Positions 1 to 9,261 are shown, numbered from the stretch's first letter. The stretch is DNA of 64,000 nucleotides from Trebonia sp963771985 (GCA_963771985.1 CAVYVO010000028.1:62001-126000), one strand, 5' to 3'. Translations and numbers: made by a program. The notes: generated from the letters alone by a model not told the origin.

Positions 1-747
1 CTGGCCAAGCGCGTCCACGCAGTTGCCCTGCCGCGCGCCGGGGCCGGTGAGCGCCAGGTTGGTGCCGTTGAAGCCGACGTCGATGATGACGGCGGAGCCC
101 GGCGCGATCGTCGGCGCCGCCGGAGTCGCGGCGGGCGTGGTGCCCGCGGTGATCACCAGCGGGTTGTAGACCGACAGCGAGCCGTTCGGCGCCAGGATCG
201 TCGCCTCGACGAAGGCGCCCTCGGTAGCGGCGTTGGCCATCGAGCAGCCGTCGCCGAGCTGCCACGGCGTGGCGAGGCCCTGCGCGCTGAGCGGGTTGGC
301 CGGAACCGAGATCGTGCAGTTCATCGAGTTGGCGGCCTCCGCGGCCGTCTGGTTCAGGTTGATCGGCGTGGCACCCGCGGCGCCGCTGACCGGAGCCGTC
401 GCCACGTCACCCAGCTGCCTCGTGGTGACTGGGCCGTTGGCGAACGAGTTCGCGGGCGCCACCGCCGCCGCGGCGCTCGCCGACGGGCTCGCTGTGGCAC
501 TCGCGGCGGCGCTCGCCGACGCCGAGGCCGTGGGGCTGGCGCTAGCCGATGGGGTCCCGCCGCCGAAGTGGTGCCGCGAGCCGAACGCCGACTGCTGGAG
601 CGCCGTGGGGTTCGAGCCATGCGAAACCGCGATGACGACCCCGAGAGTAATGCCCAACGCCACCGGGATGGCGAGGGGGACCGCAATACGCGCCGCCTTA
701 CTTCTTTGTGTGCGACGGCGCCTTACGGACCGTTGCCCGGTGAGCAT
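1..747 (-). CDS. Membrane-anchored or secreted Ser/Ala-rich protein, 3' end beyond window
   Basis: The frame is open from an ATG at 745-747 down to base 1, giving 249 codons without a stop, so the gene continues outside the window. A GGAGGTGG ribosome site lies just before the ATG. The product has a basic N-terminus (about residues 1-20), one hydrophobic segment (about 22-40), a low-complexity Ser/Ala/Pro stretch (about 60-90), and then a soluble part with Cys pairs in MNCTIS and GDGCSM and a final visible GNCVDAL. This is the plan of an exported protein tethered by an N-terminal helix. I do not recognise the extracellular domain, and no function is assigned. It is divergent from the L,D-transpeptidase gene across a 500-base gap. 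Confidence 0.7.
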   Translation of the reverse strand, partial: MLTGQRSVRRRRTQRSKAARIAVPLAIPVALGITLGVVIAVSHGSNPTALQQSAFGSRHHFGGGTPSASASPTASASASAAASATASPSASAAAAVAPANSFANGPVTTRQLGDVATAPVSGAAGATPINLNQTAAEAANSMNCTISVPANPLSAQGLATPWQLGDGCSMANAATEGAFVEATILAPNGSLSVYNPLVITAGTTPAATPAAPTIAPGSAVIIDVGFNGTNLALTGPGARQGNCVDALGQ

Positions 748-1251
748 TCAATCCACCTCCGTGTCCGTTGTTACGCTCCCGGGGGATTACGTTAGACCAG
801 GTAGGCAAGCCGTAGGAGCAAATGCGGAATATTTTCCGGGACCTTGTTTCAGGCCATTTCCTGAGAGAAATATTGCCAACTTATAACGTGCCTGATGGCG
901 CACATACAGACCATCGAGATACGCCTGTTATAGGTTGCCCCGTACCCGGTTCATGACGTGCGACGTAAGAATTTCTCACCGTCGGTGAGGTCGCGTAGCG
1001 CACGGTCGCGCAGTTGTTGCGAGGGGGTTACACAGCCGGGCGCTCGCGCCGCGGGACGGGCCGGCCCACGGGCCGGCCGAAGTGTAGAGGAGCCGTGATC
1101 GCCGGTTTCCCGTTTTGATAGCTATTGGCCGTAGACTCGCTAGCGCGCATCGTGAACTTCGGCGATGTGATCCCTGTCTATGTGATCCATCGCGTCATGC
1201 GCGTCTTGGCACCGGCACCATCGATCTGACGAATATCGAGGAGACCGCACA
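748..1251. other. Divergent intergenic region with GC hairpin
   Basis: No gene is supported in these 504 bases. The left half is comparatively AT-rich and probably holds the promoter of the leftward secreted-protein gene. A 9-bp GGCCGGCCC arm at 1059-1067 pairs with 1070-1078 around two bases. I looked for a c-di-AMP riboswitch, common before actinobacterial wall-enzyme genes, and did not find its conserved blocks. Confidence 0.4.
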
Positions 1252-2463
1252 GTGTCGTTCTTGGGGAGTGTGGGGCGGCAGAGTGCTGCCCTGTTCCGGC
1301 ACCGGGGGATCACAGCGACCGCGGGGGCGGCCGCCCTGGTTGTCATCGCCGGCGGTACCTTCGCGGCGGTCGCGCACCAACGGCGCAGTGATGAAGCGAT
1401 CACCAGCGTCAGCGACACTAGACTGGCGGCCCATACCAAGCCCGCGCCCCCGCTGCGCGTCGTCTCCGTCAGCCCGGGGCAGTCGCGCGACGTCAACGGC
1501 GGCGCGCCGATCAAGGTGACGTTCTCCTCAGCGCTGGCGCCGACGACTCCGCTGCCCTCGCTTACCCCGAAGATCGCCGGCAGCTGGCAGGTTTCCGGCG
1601 CCACCGCGACCTTCACCCCGTCGCTCGGCTACCAGCCGGGGACGACCGTCACCTTGAAGATCCCCGGCGGCCAGGACGGCGTCACCGGCGCGGCCAAGTC
1701 CGCCGGGATGCTCAAGCAGCCTAGGACCGTCCGCTTCACCACCGGCTCCTTCTCCACCCTGCGACTGCAGGAGCTACTGACCGAGCTGGGCTACCTGCCG
1801 ATGACCTGGACGCCGGCCAACCCCGCCGCCGCGGCTGTCCCGGACGGCGACGCGAACGCCCAGCTGGCCGCCGCCTACGACCCGCCGGCGGGCAGCTTCA
1901 CCTTCAAGGGCGGCTACCCCACGGAGCTGACCAGCCAGTGGCAGGCCGGCAAGACGAACATGCTGGACACCGGCGCGATCAGGGCCTTCGAGAACAACGA
2001 GGGGCTCACCATGGACGGCGTGGCCGGCTCAGCGGTCTGGGCGGACCTGTTCACCGCGATCGCCAGACACCAGACCAACCCCAACGGCTACAGCTACGCG
2101 CTCGCGACTCAGGGCTCATCCAACGAGAGCCTGCAGGTCTGGCACGACGGCAAGCGGATCCTGAATTCCCCGGCTAACACCGGGATCCCCGCCTCGCCGA
2201 CCGCCGACGGCACATACCCCGTCTACGAGCGCCTCCAGTTCCAGATGATGCAGGGCACCAACCCGGACGGCTCGCACTACGACGACCCTGTGAGCTGGAT
2301 CTCCTATTTCAACGGCGGCGACGCGGTGCACGGCTTCTACCGCTACAGCTACGGCTGGTACCAGAGCCTCGGCTGCGTCGAGCTGCCGCCGACCACGGCA
2401 CAGTACATCTGGCCGTACATGACCTACGGCACGCTCGTAACCGTCCAGGGCCCGGTCGCCTGA
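1252..2463 (+). CDS. L,D-transpeptidase (YkuD fold) with N-terminal anchor
   Basis: Predicted periplasmic cross-linking enzyme that forms 3-3 peptidoglycan bridges. The 403-residue product starts at GTG 1252 behind a GGAG site. It has an N-terminal membrane anchor (about residues 20-40), an Ig-like region (about 68-165) beginning LRVVSVSPG, a peptidoglycan-binding-like segment (LRLQELLTELGYLP, about 168-182) and the catalytic domain. The C-terminal part carries the family signature HGFYRYSYGWYQSLGC, with the catalytic Cys at residue 375. The usual SHGC is SLGC here, a variation seen in the wider family. The gene stands alone, divergent from the secreted protein and convergent with the DUF2064 gene. 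Family assignment rests on the HG...GC spacing and domain order; the exact wall role is inference. Confidence 0.85.
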   Translation: MSFLGSVGRQSAALFRHRGITATAGAAALVVIAGGTFAAVAHQRRSDEAITSVSDTRLAAHTKPAPPLRVVSVSPGQSRDVNGGAPIKVTFSSALAPTTPLPSLTPKIAGSWQVSGATATFTPSLGYQPGTTVTLKIPGGQDGVTGAAKSAGMLKQPRTVRFTTGSFSTLRLQELLTELGYLPMTWTPANPAAAAVPDGDANAQLAAAYDPPAGSFTFKGGYPTELTSQWQAGKTNMLDTGAIRAFENNEGLTMDGVAGSAVWADLFTAIARHQTNPNGYSYALATQGSSNESLQVWHDGKRILNSPANTGIPASPTADGTYPVYERLQFQMMQGTNPDGSHYDDPVSWISYFNGGDAVHGFYRYSYGWYQSLGCVELPPTTAQYIWPYMTYGTLVTVQGPVA

Positions 2464-2516
2464 ATCAAGCTGGATCAGGAACCTCCCGCCGCATACCCGG
2501 ATCCGGTGATGGCCGC

Positions 2517-3206
2517 CTAAGCGGCGGCCATCGCCAGCCGGAACGCGGCGGCGAACCGGGAACCGGGAGTCGCGCCCGCGATCAGCTCGGCTTCCCTGAA
2601 GGTGTCCACGTCGGTCAGTTCGGGAACAATGGCCACCCGCAAGCCGGCCGACGTGAGCCTGTCAAGCTGGTGACGGCCGGTGTCCGGCCGGGACATGGGC
2701 ACGCCGGCCAGCAGTGAGCGATCCGGCCGGCGCAGGCCGAGCAGCCAGAACCCGCCGTCCGCCGCGGGGCCGAACACGGCGTCCGCCTCGCCGGAGATCA
2801 GCGTTCCGGCCGCGTCCGCGAGCAGGCCGGGAGTGACCTGCGGGGTGTCCATGCCGATCAGGACCATGGGCACCGGCAGCGTCGCGTGCGCGTCCGCGAA
2901 CGCGGCCGCCAGCCGTTCGTCGAGTCCCGCGCCGCGCTGCGGGACGACACGGAACCCCGGCGGGAGCCAGTCCCCCGGAGTCCCCTCCAGCGCCAGCACC
3001 GCGCGGGTCACCGGCGTGGCCGCGACCGCGGCCAGCGTGTCGGCCAGCGCCGCCTCCGCCAGCGCCGCGGCGGCTGCCGGGCGCAGCGGCGGCGTCAGCC
3101 TCGTCTTGACCCGGCCGGGAACGGGTTCCTTGGCGATGACCAGGACCTGGGCCGCGAGCGCGGTCCCGCTCGCGGCCCGTGCGGCGGGCTTGTCAAACCA
3201 GCTCAT
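2517..3206 (-). CDS. DUF2064 / TIGR04282-family nucleotidyl- or glycosyltransferase
   Basis: The 229-residue protein has the CofC/MobA-like transferase fold: QVLVIAKEPVPGRVKTRL near residue 20 is the characteristic opening, with GMDTPQ (about 118) and FGPAADGGFWLLGL (about 146) as conserved nucleotide and metal sites. TIGR04282 proteins are named for arsenosugar biosynthesis, but most actinobacterial copies sit beside a GT2 and an epimerase, as here, and are better read as sugar-nucleotide enzymes of unknown product. The gene lies 17 bases downstream of the GT2 gene on the same strand and is probably co-transcribed with it. Start ATG at 3206. Confidence 0.8.
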   Translation of the reverse strand: MSWFDKPAARAASGTALAAQVLVIAKEPVPGRVKTRLTPPLRPAAAAALAEAALADTLAAVAATPVTRAVLALEGTPGDWLPPGFRVVPQRGAGLDERLAAAFADAHATLPVPMVLIGMDTPQVTPGLLADAAGTLISGEADAVFGPAADGGFWLLGLRRPDRSLLAGVPMSRPDTGRHQLDRLTSAGLRVAIVPELTDVDTFREAELIAGATPGSRFAAAFRLAMAAA

Positions 3207-3223
3207 GTGCGCCTCCGCCGCGC

Positions 3224-3886
3224 TTATGCCGCGTACGAAGCCAGGACGCGGCGCATGTCGCGTACCGCCTTCACCGTGCCGCCCACCGTGCCGGTTACCT
3301 TCGACTTGCCCGTGCGAGGGTAGTAGGGCACCGGCGCCTCGCTGATCCGCCAGCCGGCCGCGGCCGCGCGCATCACCATCTCGAGCGGGTAGCCGAACCG
3401 CCTGTCCTGCAGGTTCAGGGCCAGCAGGGCATCGGTGCGGGCGGCCCGCATGGGACCGAGGTCGTGCAGCGGCACCCCGGCCCGCCGCCGCAGCTCCGCG
3501 GACAGCACCATGTTGCCGAGCCGCGCGTGCGCGGGCCAGGCGCCCTGCGCCTTCGGCGCGCGGCGGCCCAGCATGAGGTCGACGCTGCCGTCCCTGACCG
3601 GACCGGTGACGATCTCCAGGTCCAGGGGGTCGAACGAGCCGTCCGCGTCCATCACGCAGACGATGTCGCTGGAGGCGGCCAGCAGACCCGCGTTGCAGGC
3701 CGCGCCGAAGCCGCGCTGCGGCACGTTGACTACGCGTGCGCCGTGGTCGGCGGCGATCCGCGCCGAACCGTCCGTCGAACCGTTGTCGGCCACGATCGGC
3801 CGGTATCCAACGGGCATCCTGGTGAGCAGCCAGGGCAGCGCGCCTGCCTCGTTGAGGCAGGGCAGCACGACGTCGATGGTTTCCAT
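3224..3886 (-). CDS. Glycosyltransferase family 2 (dolichol-phosphate-sugar synthase-like)
   Basis: A 220-residue GT-A enzyme without membrane segments. It opens with IDVVLPCLNEAGALPWLL, then ADNGSTDGSA (about residue 35) and the metal-binding VMDADGSFDPLDL (about 77-90), the order expected for GT2 enzymes that load a sugar on polyprenyl phosphate. It heads a two-gene leftward unit with the DUF2064 gene. The epimerase gene is divergent, 114 bases away, and the GT87 enzyme at 10.2 kb could use its lipid-linked sugar. That link is inference. Confidence 0.85.
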   Translation of the reverse strand: METIDVVLPCLNEAGALPWLLTRMPVGYRPIVADNGSTDGSARIAADHGARVVNVPQRGFGAACNAGLLAASSDIVCVMDADGSFDPLDLEIVTGPVRDGSVDLMLGRRAPKAQGAWPAHARLGNMVLSAELRRRAGVPLHDLGPMRAARTDALLALNLQDRRFGYPLEMVMRAAAAGWRISEAPVPYYPRTGKSKVTGTVGGTVKAVRDMRRVLASYAA

Positions 3887-4000
3887 GGCGCCGACGCTAA
3901 CCGCGCGCCGCCCGTTTTGCGGCGGAACGGCCCTTACGGATCTGTGACGCCTGACTGCGGACGGTCGCCGCGCTGGTCGCCGCGTGCTTGGCTCGCAGCT

Positions 4001-5086
4001 ATGCGAGTACTAGTGACCGGAGCGGCGGGATTCATCGGATCCCATGTGATGGAGGCCATGACGGCGGCGGGGCACGAGGTCCGCGGCCTCGATTCGCTGA
4101 GCCCCGCTGTCCACGACGGCATCCCTTCTTATATCCCGAACGGAAGCGACCTTCGCGTGGCGGACGTCCGAGACTCCGCCGCGGTGGACGACGCCCTCGA
4201 CGGCGTGGACGCCGTGTGCCATCTGGCCGCGATGGTGGGACTGGGCGTGTCACTGGCCGACCTCCCGCTATACGCGGACGTCAACGTGACCGGCACCGCC
4301 GTGCTGCTCAACGCCATGGGCCGCCGTGGCGTGTCCCGTCTCGTGCTGTCCTCGTCCATGGTGGTCTACGGCGAGGGCGCCTACGAGTGCCCGCGTGACG
4401 GCAGCGTGCGGCCGCTTCCCCGGGCCACCGCCGACCTCGAAGCAGGCGCGTTCGAGCCGCGCTGTCCCGTCTGCGATTCGGCGCTGTCCTGGTCAACGGT
4501 GCGCGAGGACGCCAGCCTGGACCCGCGCAACGCCTACGCGACCAGCAAGGTGGCGCAAGAGCACCTGGCCGCGAACTGGGCACGCCTGACCGGCGGCGTC
4601 GCCGTGGGGCTGCGCTACCACAACGTGTACGGCCCGCGGATGCCGCGGGACACCCCGTACTCGGGAGTGGCCGCGATCTTCCGCTCGTGCCTGGAGAACG
4701 GCGTCCCGCCGCGCGTGTTCGAAGACGGCGGCCAGCGCCGCGACTTCGTGCACGTCCGCGACGTGGCAGACTGCAACGTGCTCGCGCTCGGCGCGACCGG
4801 CTCCGGCGCGATCCCCGCCGGAACGCTCCGGGCGTACAACGTGGCCAGCGGGACGCCGCATACGGTCGGCGAGATGGCGTCGGAGCTGGCCGTCTCGTTC
4901 GGCGGGGGAACGGTGGAGCCCAAGGTCACCGGCGAGTACCGCCTCGGCGACGTACGCCACATCGTCGCGTCGCCTGAGGCGGCCGCCGCCGAACTCGCCT
5001 TCCGCGCGCGAGTCGCCTTCGCGGAAGGCGTGGCGGAATTCGCCCACGCCCCGCTCCGCGCCCCCGCCGCCGCAACCCGCCCCTAA
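4001..5086 (+). CDS. NAD-dependent epimerase/dehydratase (extended SDR)
   Basis: The product starts at ATG 4001 (361 residues); the longer upstream reading is antisense to the GT2 gene. The Rossmann motif TGAAGFIGSH lies at residues 6-15, and the SDR catalytic pair is Tyr179 and Lys183 in YATSK. RDFVHVRDVA (about 246) is the usual sugar-nucleotide SDR segment. A cysteine-containing insertion (YECPRDG ... CPVCDSALSW, about residues 128-168) marks the dTDP-sugar 4-epimerase-like branch. It probably makes an NDP-sugar for the adjacent GT2/DUF2064 pair; the substrate cannot be read from sequence. It ends 27 bases before an interspersed repeat that separates it from the convergent kinase gene. Confidence 0.85.
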   Translation: MRVLVTGAAGFIGSHVMEAMTAAGHEVRGLDSLSPAVHDGIPSYIPNGSDLRVADVRDSAAVDDALDGVDAVCHLAAMVGLGVSLADLPLYADVNVTGTAVLLNAMGRRGVSRLVLSSSMVVYGEGAYECPRDGSVRPLPRATADLEAGAFEPRCPVCDSALSWSTVREDASLDPRNAYATSKVAQEHLAANWARLTGGVAVGLRYHNVYGPRMPRDTPYSGVAAIFRSCLENGVPPRVFEDGGQRRDFVHVRDVADCNVLALGATGSGAIPAGTLRAYNVASGTPHTVGEMASELAVSFGGGTVEPKVTGEYRLGDVRHIVASPEAAAAELAFRARVAFAEGVAEFAHAPLRAPAAATRP

Positions 5087-5112
5087 TCCCCCGCCCGCCC
5101 CCAGCCCCCAAC

Positions 5113-5165
5113 GTGCCGATTGCGCAGTCGACCCGCTCTAGCGTGGTCGACTGCGCAATCGGCAC
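5113..5165. repeat. Interspersed palindromic repeat, copy 1
   Basis: A perfect 21-bp inverted repeat (arms 5113-5133 and 5145-5165, left arm starting GTGCCGATTGCGCAG) around the 11-base spacer CGCTCTAGCGT. It sits between convergent genes. Sister copies lie at 14410, 42068 and 53964. It could act as a bidirectional terminator, but the conserved sequence argues for a REP/MITE-like family. Confidence 0.85.
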
Positions 5166-5181
5166 AATGCGATCGGGGCGC

Positions 5182-6406
5182 TTAGCGCGTGGCGTGTACC
5201 GCGCGGGTCACCGGGGCGGGCCGGGACACGGCCGGCGCCGCGGGGCGGGCGAGCGGCAGCTTGATGAGGAACTGGCAGCCCGGGCCGGTGTTCCGGACGC
5301 TGATCTGGCCGGAGTGCGCCTCGACGATCCCGCGGGCGATCGACAGCCCGAGTCCGGCGCCGCCGGACGGGTCGGGCGTGCGCGCGCTCTCGCCGCGGAA
5401 CGCCACGTCGAACACCCGCGGGAGGTCGCCCGGTGGGATGCCGCCGCACTCGTCGGCCACGCTCACGCAGGCCATCCCGGCCTGGATCTCGGCGAGCACT
5501 TCGATCGTCCCGTCGTACGGCGTGTGCCGTATGGCGTTGGTCACCAGGTTCCTGACCGCCCGGCCCATCTCCGCCGTGTCGATGAAGACGGGCATGCCAC
5601 GGACGGCGGACCCGGCGAGGCGGATGCCCTTGGCCCTGGCGACCGGCTCGGCGCTCGCGACCACGTCGGCGATCAGGTCCTCGAGGCCGACGAGACGGGG
5701 CGACAGGCGGAGCGTGCCCGGCATGGATCTTGGACAGCTCGAAGAGGTCGTCGATCATCGCGGACAGCCGGTCGGTTTCCCGCCGGATCTGGGTGTGGTA
5801 GTGGCTGACCTCGCGCGGATCGGTCACCACCTGATCCTCGAGCGCCTCGGCCATGGCCCGCAGCCCCGCGAGCGGGGTCCGCAGGTCATGGCTGACCCAG
5901 GCGACGAGCTCGCGCCGGCTCGCCTCCAGGGCCTGCTCGCGCGCCCGCGCCTGGCCGAGCCGGTCGTGCGCCTCGGCCAGCCCTTCCGACAGCCCGGCCA
6001 GCTCGGCGGGCAGCCGTATGTCCGGCGGCGTGTAGATGCCGCTGTCGCCGACCTCCCGAACCGCGCCAAGCAGCTTCCTGGTGGCCTTGGTGAGCGTGCG
6101 GCCGATGACCACCGCGACGGCGAGCCCGGCCAGCCCGGCGATGCCGAGCAGTTCGAGCATGACGGTGCGATCGCTGGGCGTGCTGACCATCAAGATCGTG
6201 ATGGCCCCGACCCCGGCCAGCGACGTGATGACGGTGACCAGCGCCACGAGGGTGAGCATCACCCCGATGGACCGGTCGGCCATCAGCTTCAGCAGCACCA
6301 CCCCGATGATCGTGGTGACCACGGCGATGGCCCCCACCGACGAGGTGACGTGCACCAGGTCGGACGGCGCGACGTCCGGCATGATGTCGCCCATGGCTGC
6401 GATCAT
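5182..6406 (-). pseudogene. Sensor histidine kinase, frameshifted
   Basis: Partner of the adjacent response regulator; its ATG overlaps the regulator stop (ATGA, 6403-6406). The first frame encodes several membrane segments (about residues 20-95), a linker, and a HisKA domain with phospho-acceptor His173 in WVSHDLRTPLAG. At the run of three Cs at 5717-5719 (GGG on the coding strand) the frame shifts, and the ATPase domain continues in another frame: LRLSPRLVGLEDLI, the N-box NLVTNAIRHT, then DECGGIPPG and GGAGLGLSIARGI, ending at 5182. Removing one G in that run restores a full-length kinase of about 405 residues. This is either a sequencing indel or a very recent null mutation, because both halves keep conserved motifs. 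Confidence 0.85.
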
Positions 6407-7119
6407 GCCGACTCCGGCTCGTACCGGTACCCGACGCCCCAGACCGTGACGATGCGCTTGGGCATCGTTGGATCACCCTCCAGCTTCTCGCGCAGCCGCC
6501 GCACGTGCACGGTGACCGTCGACGTGTCACCGAACGTCCAGCTCCAGACCTCGTTGAGCAGTTGCTCCCTGGTGAAGGCCTTCCGCGGGTTGCGCATCAG
6601 GAACACAAGGAGGTCGTACTCGCGGGAGGTCAGCTGGATGAGCTTGCCGCGGACCCGGACCTCGTGCGCGGCCAGGTCCACCGTCAGCTCACGGTCGGAC
6701 ATGACGCCCTGGTCCGGCCTGTCCGGCAGGCCGCTGCCCCGGGCGCGCCGCAGCACCGAGCGTACGCGCATAGCGAGCTCGCGCGGGCTGAACGGCTTGG
6801 TGACGTAGTCGTCGGCGCCGGTTTCGAAGCCGACCAGCCGGTCGGTCTCGTCACCGAGCGCGGTCAGCATCACCACCGGGATCGGCCACCGCTCACGCAT
6901 CCGCCTGCAGACCTCCAGGCCGTCGATGCCGGGCAGCATCAGGTCGAGTACGACCAAGTCGGGCGGCTGTTCGGCGACACGCCGCAGCGCCTCGTAACCA
7001 TCGTGGACACACTCCACCGTGTGTCCGTCGCGGACGAGATAGCGTCCGACGACATCCGCGACCGTGGGATCGTCGTCTACGACGACGATCCGGCCTGGCG
7101 GGTCAGGATTATTAGCCAC
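6403..7119 (-). CDS. OmpR/PhoB-family response regulator
   Basis: A 238-residue two-domain regulator. The receiver has the acidic pocket VVDDDP (about 13-18), phospho-acceptor Asp59 in LVVLDLMLPG, and TKPFSPREL with the conserved Lys near 108. The C-terminal winged helix runs from about 140 to 235 and contains LTSREYDLLVFL and VTVHVRRLREKLE. It is the first gene of a leftward operon with the kinase (4-base overlap). The 334-base gap upstream separates it from a divergent methyltransferase. The signal it senses is unknown. Confidence 0.92.
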   Translation of the reverse strand: MANNPDPPGRIVVVDDDPTVADVVGRYLVRDGHTVECVHDGYEALRRVAEQPPDLVVLDLMLPGIDGLEVCRRMRERWPIPVVMLTALGDETDRLVGFETGADDYVTKPFSPRELAMRVRSVLRRARGSGLPDRPDQGVMSDRELTVDLAAHEVRVRGKLIQLTSREYDLLVFLMRNPRKAFTREQLLNEVWSWTFGDTSTVTVHVRRLREKLEGDPTMPKRIVTVWGVGYRYEPESA

Positions 7120-7453
7120 GGGGCCCTCGCCAGGTAACGGCCGGTACGCCGATTCGGGTATAGCTCACTGTTACAAGGTAAATCGCTACGCAACCGCACG
7201 ACTAGCAAATGGGACGAATCCGTCACGACTCCGTAAGTTCTGGCACTGAACCGGAGCGCGGCGGGCGGTGCCGGGCAGGCGCCACCTTCCGTTCGGTATG
7301 CGGGGTTTAAAAGCGGGGCGAAAGCCGGAAGCGTCACAGGATCGTAAGGTCGGTGACGATTCAGTTAGGACGGCGCCGATCAGCTCTGAAACACGCGTCC
7401 GCCGGGTGAACACTTATCAGCGTTCCGGCCGCCTACTTGGGAGGAGACCCAGC

Positions 7454-8113
7454 GTGATCGGCGAACTCTACGAAACCGCCCTCGCCGGGCACGCGCGGCC
7501 GGAGATCGAGCACACCGACGGCAGTACGACGCCGTTGCAGGTGGAGAACTGGCTGCACGTCCGCCCGGGCGACGCGTCGCTCGTCGACCGCTGCAACGGC
7601 CCGACACTGGACGTCGGATCGGGGCCCGGACGGCTGACCGTCGCGCTGGCCGAGCGCGGCATCCCCGCCCTCGGCATCGACGTCACTCCGTACGCCGTGC
7701 ACATCGCCCGGGCGGCCGGCGCGCTCACCCTGCTGCGCGACGTCTTCGGCCGCGTGCCCGGCGCGGGACGCTGGATGACCGTGCTGCTCGCCGACGGGAA
7801 CATCGGCATCGGCGGCGACCCCGTCGCGTTGCTGCGCCGGGTGAACGAGCTGCTCACGCCGCTCGGCCAGGCGCTCGTCGAAGTCCAGCCGCCGGGCACG
7901 GGGCTGCGCCGCGAACAGGTGAGGCTCAGGCACGGCGGGCAGATCAGCGCCTGGTTCCCCTGGGCATACGTCGGCGTGGACCAGATCGCGGAGACAGCCC
8001 GCGGCGCAGGCCTGTCCGCGACCGAGAACATGGTCGGCCGACGGCCGCTGGTTCACCTCGCTGCGACGCGCTTAAAACGCCGGCGAGCGTACCATGCTCG
8101 AGAGCTGGCTTGA
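7454..8113 (+). CDS. Class I SAM-dependent methyltransferase
   Basis: I place the start at GTG 7454 because GGGAGGAGA lies just upstream and the protein then opens VIGELYETALAGHARPEIEH. This gives 219 residues; a longer frame from 7268 has no such site. The SAM site is TLDVGSGPGRLTVALAERG (about residues 52-70), followed by GIDVTPYAV, the acidic end of strand 2. ADGNIGIGGDPVALLRRV (about 114) is the motif IV/V region. The methyl acceptor is unknown. Such methyltransferases often accompany the GT2/DUF2064/SUOX-like genes found on either side here. Confidence 0.8.
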   Translation: MIGELYETALAGHARPEIEHTDGSTTPLQVENWLHVRPGDASLVDRCNGPTLDVGSGPGRLTVALAERGIPALGIDVTPYAVHIARAAGALTLLRDVFGRVPGAGRWMTVLLADGNIGIGGDPVALLRRVNELLTPLGQALVEVQPPGTGLRREQVRLRHGGQISAWFPWAYVGVDQIAETARGAGLSATENMVGRRPLVHLAATRLKRRRAYHARELA

Positions 8114-8160
8114 CTTTCACCGCGCGATCCTCGTACGGCGGAGATGGCCACCTGGATGGG

Positions 8161-8367
8161 ATGGCCGAGACCGGCACCCCGCGCGAGGAGCTGGAGCACC
8201 TGTGCGGTGCGGTCGCGGGCGTCGCGGGCGGGCACATCACGGTCAGCGGCCAGGCGACGATCATCGAGGCCATCGGCTGGCTGCCGCCTGAGGAGGTCAC
8301 GCCGCCGCGCCCGCGCGTCCGGGTGTGGGGTGCCGTCCTCAGCGCGAGCCCAGGCGAGGCACCGTGA
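8161..8367 (+). CDS. Small hypothetical protein
   Basis: A 68-codon frame from ATG 8161 (MAETGTPREELEHLCGAV) with high G/C at third positions and an acidic, soluble composition. No domain is recognised and no clear ribosome site is seen. It may be a real small gene or the end of a decayed one next to the integrative-element scar. Confidence 0.3.
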   Translation: MAETGTPREELEHLCGAVAGVAGGHITVSGQATIIEAIGWLPPEEVTPPRPRVRVWGAVLSASPGEAP

Positions 8368-8612
8368 AGGAACGCGCACGCAGCTGGAGCTCTGTCGCAC
8401 ATTTCTGGATGATAACGGAGCCCTGACGTCGCCCTCCCACCGTATTTTCCTTGTGAACGCCCGGAGATCGAACTAACGTGGAAGATAATCGACCTCATAG
8501 GGTATGGAATCCTTCACGTTATCGAAAACCGGCGAGGAGCAGGACACTGGACGGCCGCTAGCACACGATCGGACCGTTACCTTCCAGTTATATGAGCCAG
8601 AGCCGCAGCTGG

Positions 8613-8873
8613 TCAGGAGCCGTCGCCCCGCGCGGACGGTGGCTCCTGTCGTCTCACGAAGTAACCCATGCCCACGCCGACCTCGATGAGCCCCTCGTCT
8701 GCCAGCAGCTTCAGGGTCTTGTGCGCCGTGCCGCGCGCGATCCCGTACATCTGCGTCAGGTCGATGATGGACGGCATCCGAGAGCCCGGCGGGCGCTGGC
8801 CCCCCTGGATCTCATCGCGCAGCAGCGCCGCCACCTGCAGGTACGGCGCGACTGGGCTCCCATGGTCCACCAT
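8613..8873 (-). CDS. Short GntR-family regulator (winged helix only)
   Basis: An 86-residue protein (start ATG 8873; GTG 8906 would add 11 residues) that is almost only a GntR DNA-binding domain: VAPYLQVAALLRDEIQGG, PPGSRMPSIIDLTQMYG and ARGTAHKTLKLLADEGLIE. There is no effector domain. Regulators of this kind (KorSA-like) control transfer genes of actinomycete integrative elements, which fits the integrase remnant 0.5 kb away. Two CCATGG hexamers overlap its start region, so autoregulation is likely. Confidence 0.8.
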   Translation of the reverse strand: MVDHGSPVAPYLQVAALLRDEIQGGQRPPGSRMPSIIDLTQMYGIARGTAHKTLKLLADEGLIEVGVGMGYFVRRQEPPSARGDGS

Positions 8874-8936
8874 GGGCCAATAGTTCCCCATGATCATCAC
8901 GGGCACTCGTCCATGTCATCCCATGGGCTACCATGG
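8860..8936. promoter_or_regulatory. Two pairs of CCATGG palindromes, candidate GntR operators
   Basis: CCATGG occurs at 8860, 8870, 8921 and 8931. Each pair is spaced exactly 10 bp, and the second pair is a perfect tandem of CCATGGGCTA (8921-8940). They lie between the divergent gntR and small-ORF genes and cover the gntR start. The one-turn spacing suggests binding to one face of the helix. The link to this GntR protein is inference. Confidence 0.55.
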
Positions 8937-8965
8937 GCTACTACCAGTCCGGAACGGAGGCAAGC

Positions 8966-9250
8966 ATGGGACCTCTAGGGCCAGTGTCCGCCAGGGACGG
9001 CGAGCCGGCACCGCTCGGCACCGACCAGGTGAAGCGAGCGCAGGCGTTCGTCCAGCGGCACCCCGAGGTGTCGATCACCAGCCCGAGGCAGAACGGCACG
9101 CGCGAGCACATCGCGTCGTGGGTCATCCCGGCCGCCGATCCCTCGGCGGACCCGGTGGTCGGGGAAGCCAGGCACGACCAGCTGCGCTGGCTGATGGACT
9201 ACCTAGAGGCCAAGTTTGACCAGGGAGACGGCGGGAAGCCGGGACAGTAA
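8966..9250 (+). CDS. Small hypothetical protein of integrative-element scar
   Basis: A 94-residue protein starting at ATG 8966 behind ACGGAGG. It is soluble and charged (TDQVKRAQAFVQRHPEVSIT; LRWLMDYLEAKFDQG). No domain is recognised. Its place divergent from a GntR regulator and upstream of a decayed integrase is typical of small cargo or control genes in actinomycete integrative elements. It ends 11 bases before a terminator-like hairpin. Confidence 0.6.
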   Translation: MGPLGPVSARDGEPAPLGTDQVKRAQAFVQRHPEVSITSPRQNGTREHIASWVIPAADPSADPVVGEARHDQLRWLMDYLEAKFDQGDGGKPGQ

Positions 9251-9261
9251 GAGCGCGCCGC

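Noticed and set aside
233..886. Long + strand frame over the first kilobase
   Set aside because: It is antisense to a leftward gene with a signal-anchor, Ser/Ala linker, ATG and ribosome site; the + frame has no domain or start signal.
748..1251. c-di-AMP riboswitch before the L,D-transpeptidase
   Set aside because: The conserved riboswitch blocks were not found on either strand; only a short GC hairpin is present.
5700..5740. Programmed ribosomal frameshifting in the kinase and the other split genes
   Set aside because: No slippery heptamer with a downstream structure is evident, and six unrelated genes with both shift directions fit indel error or decay better.
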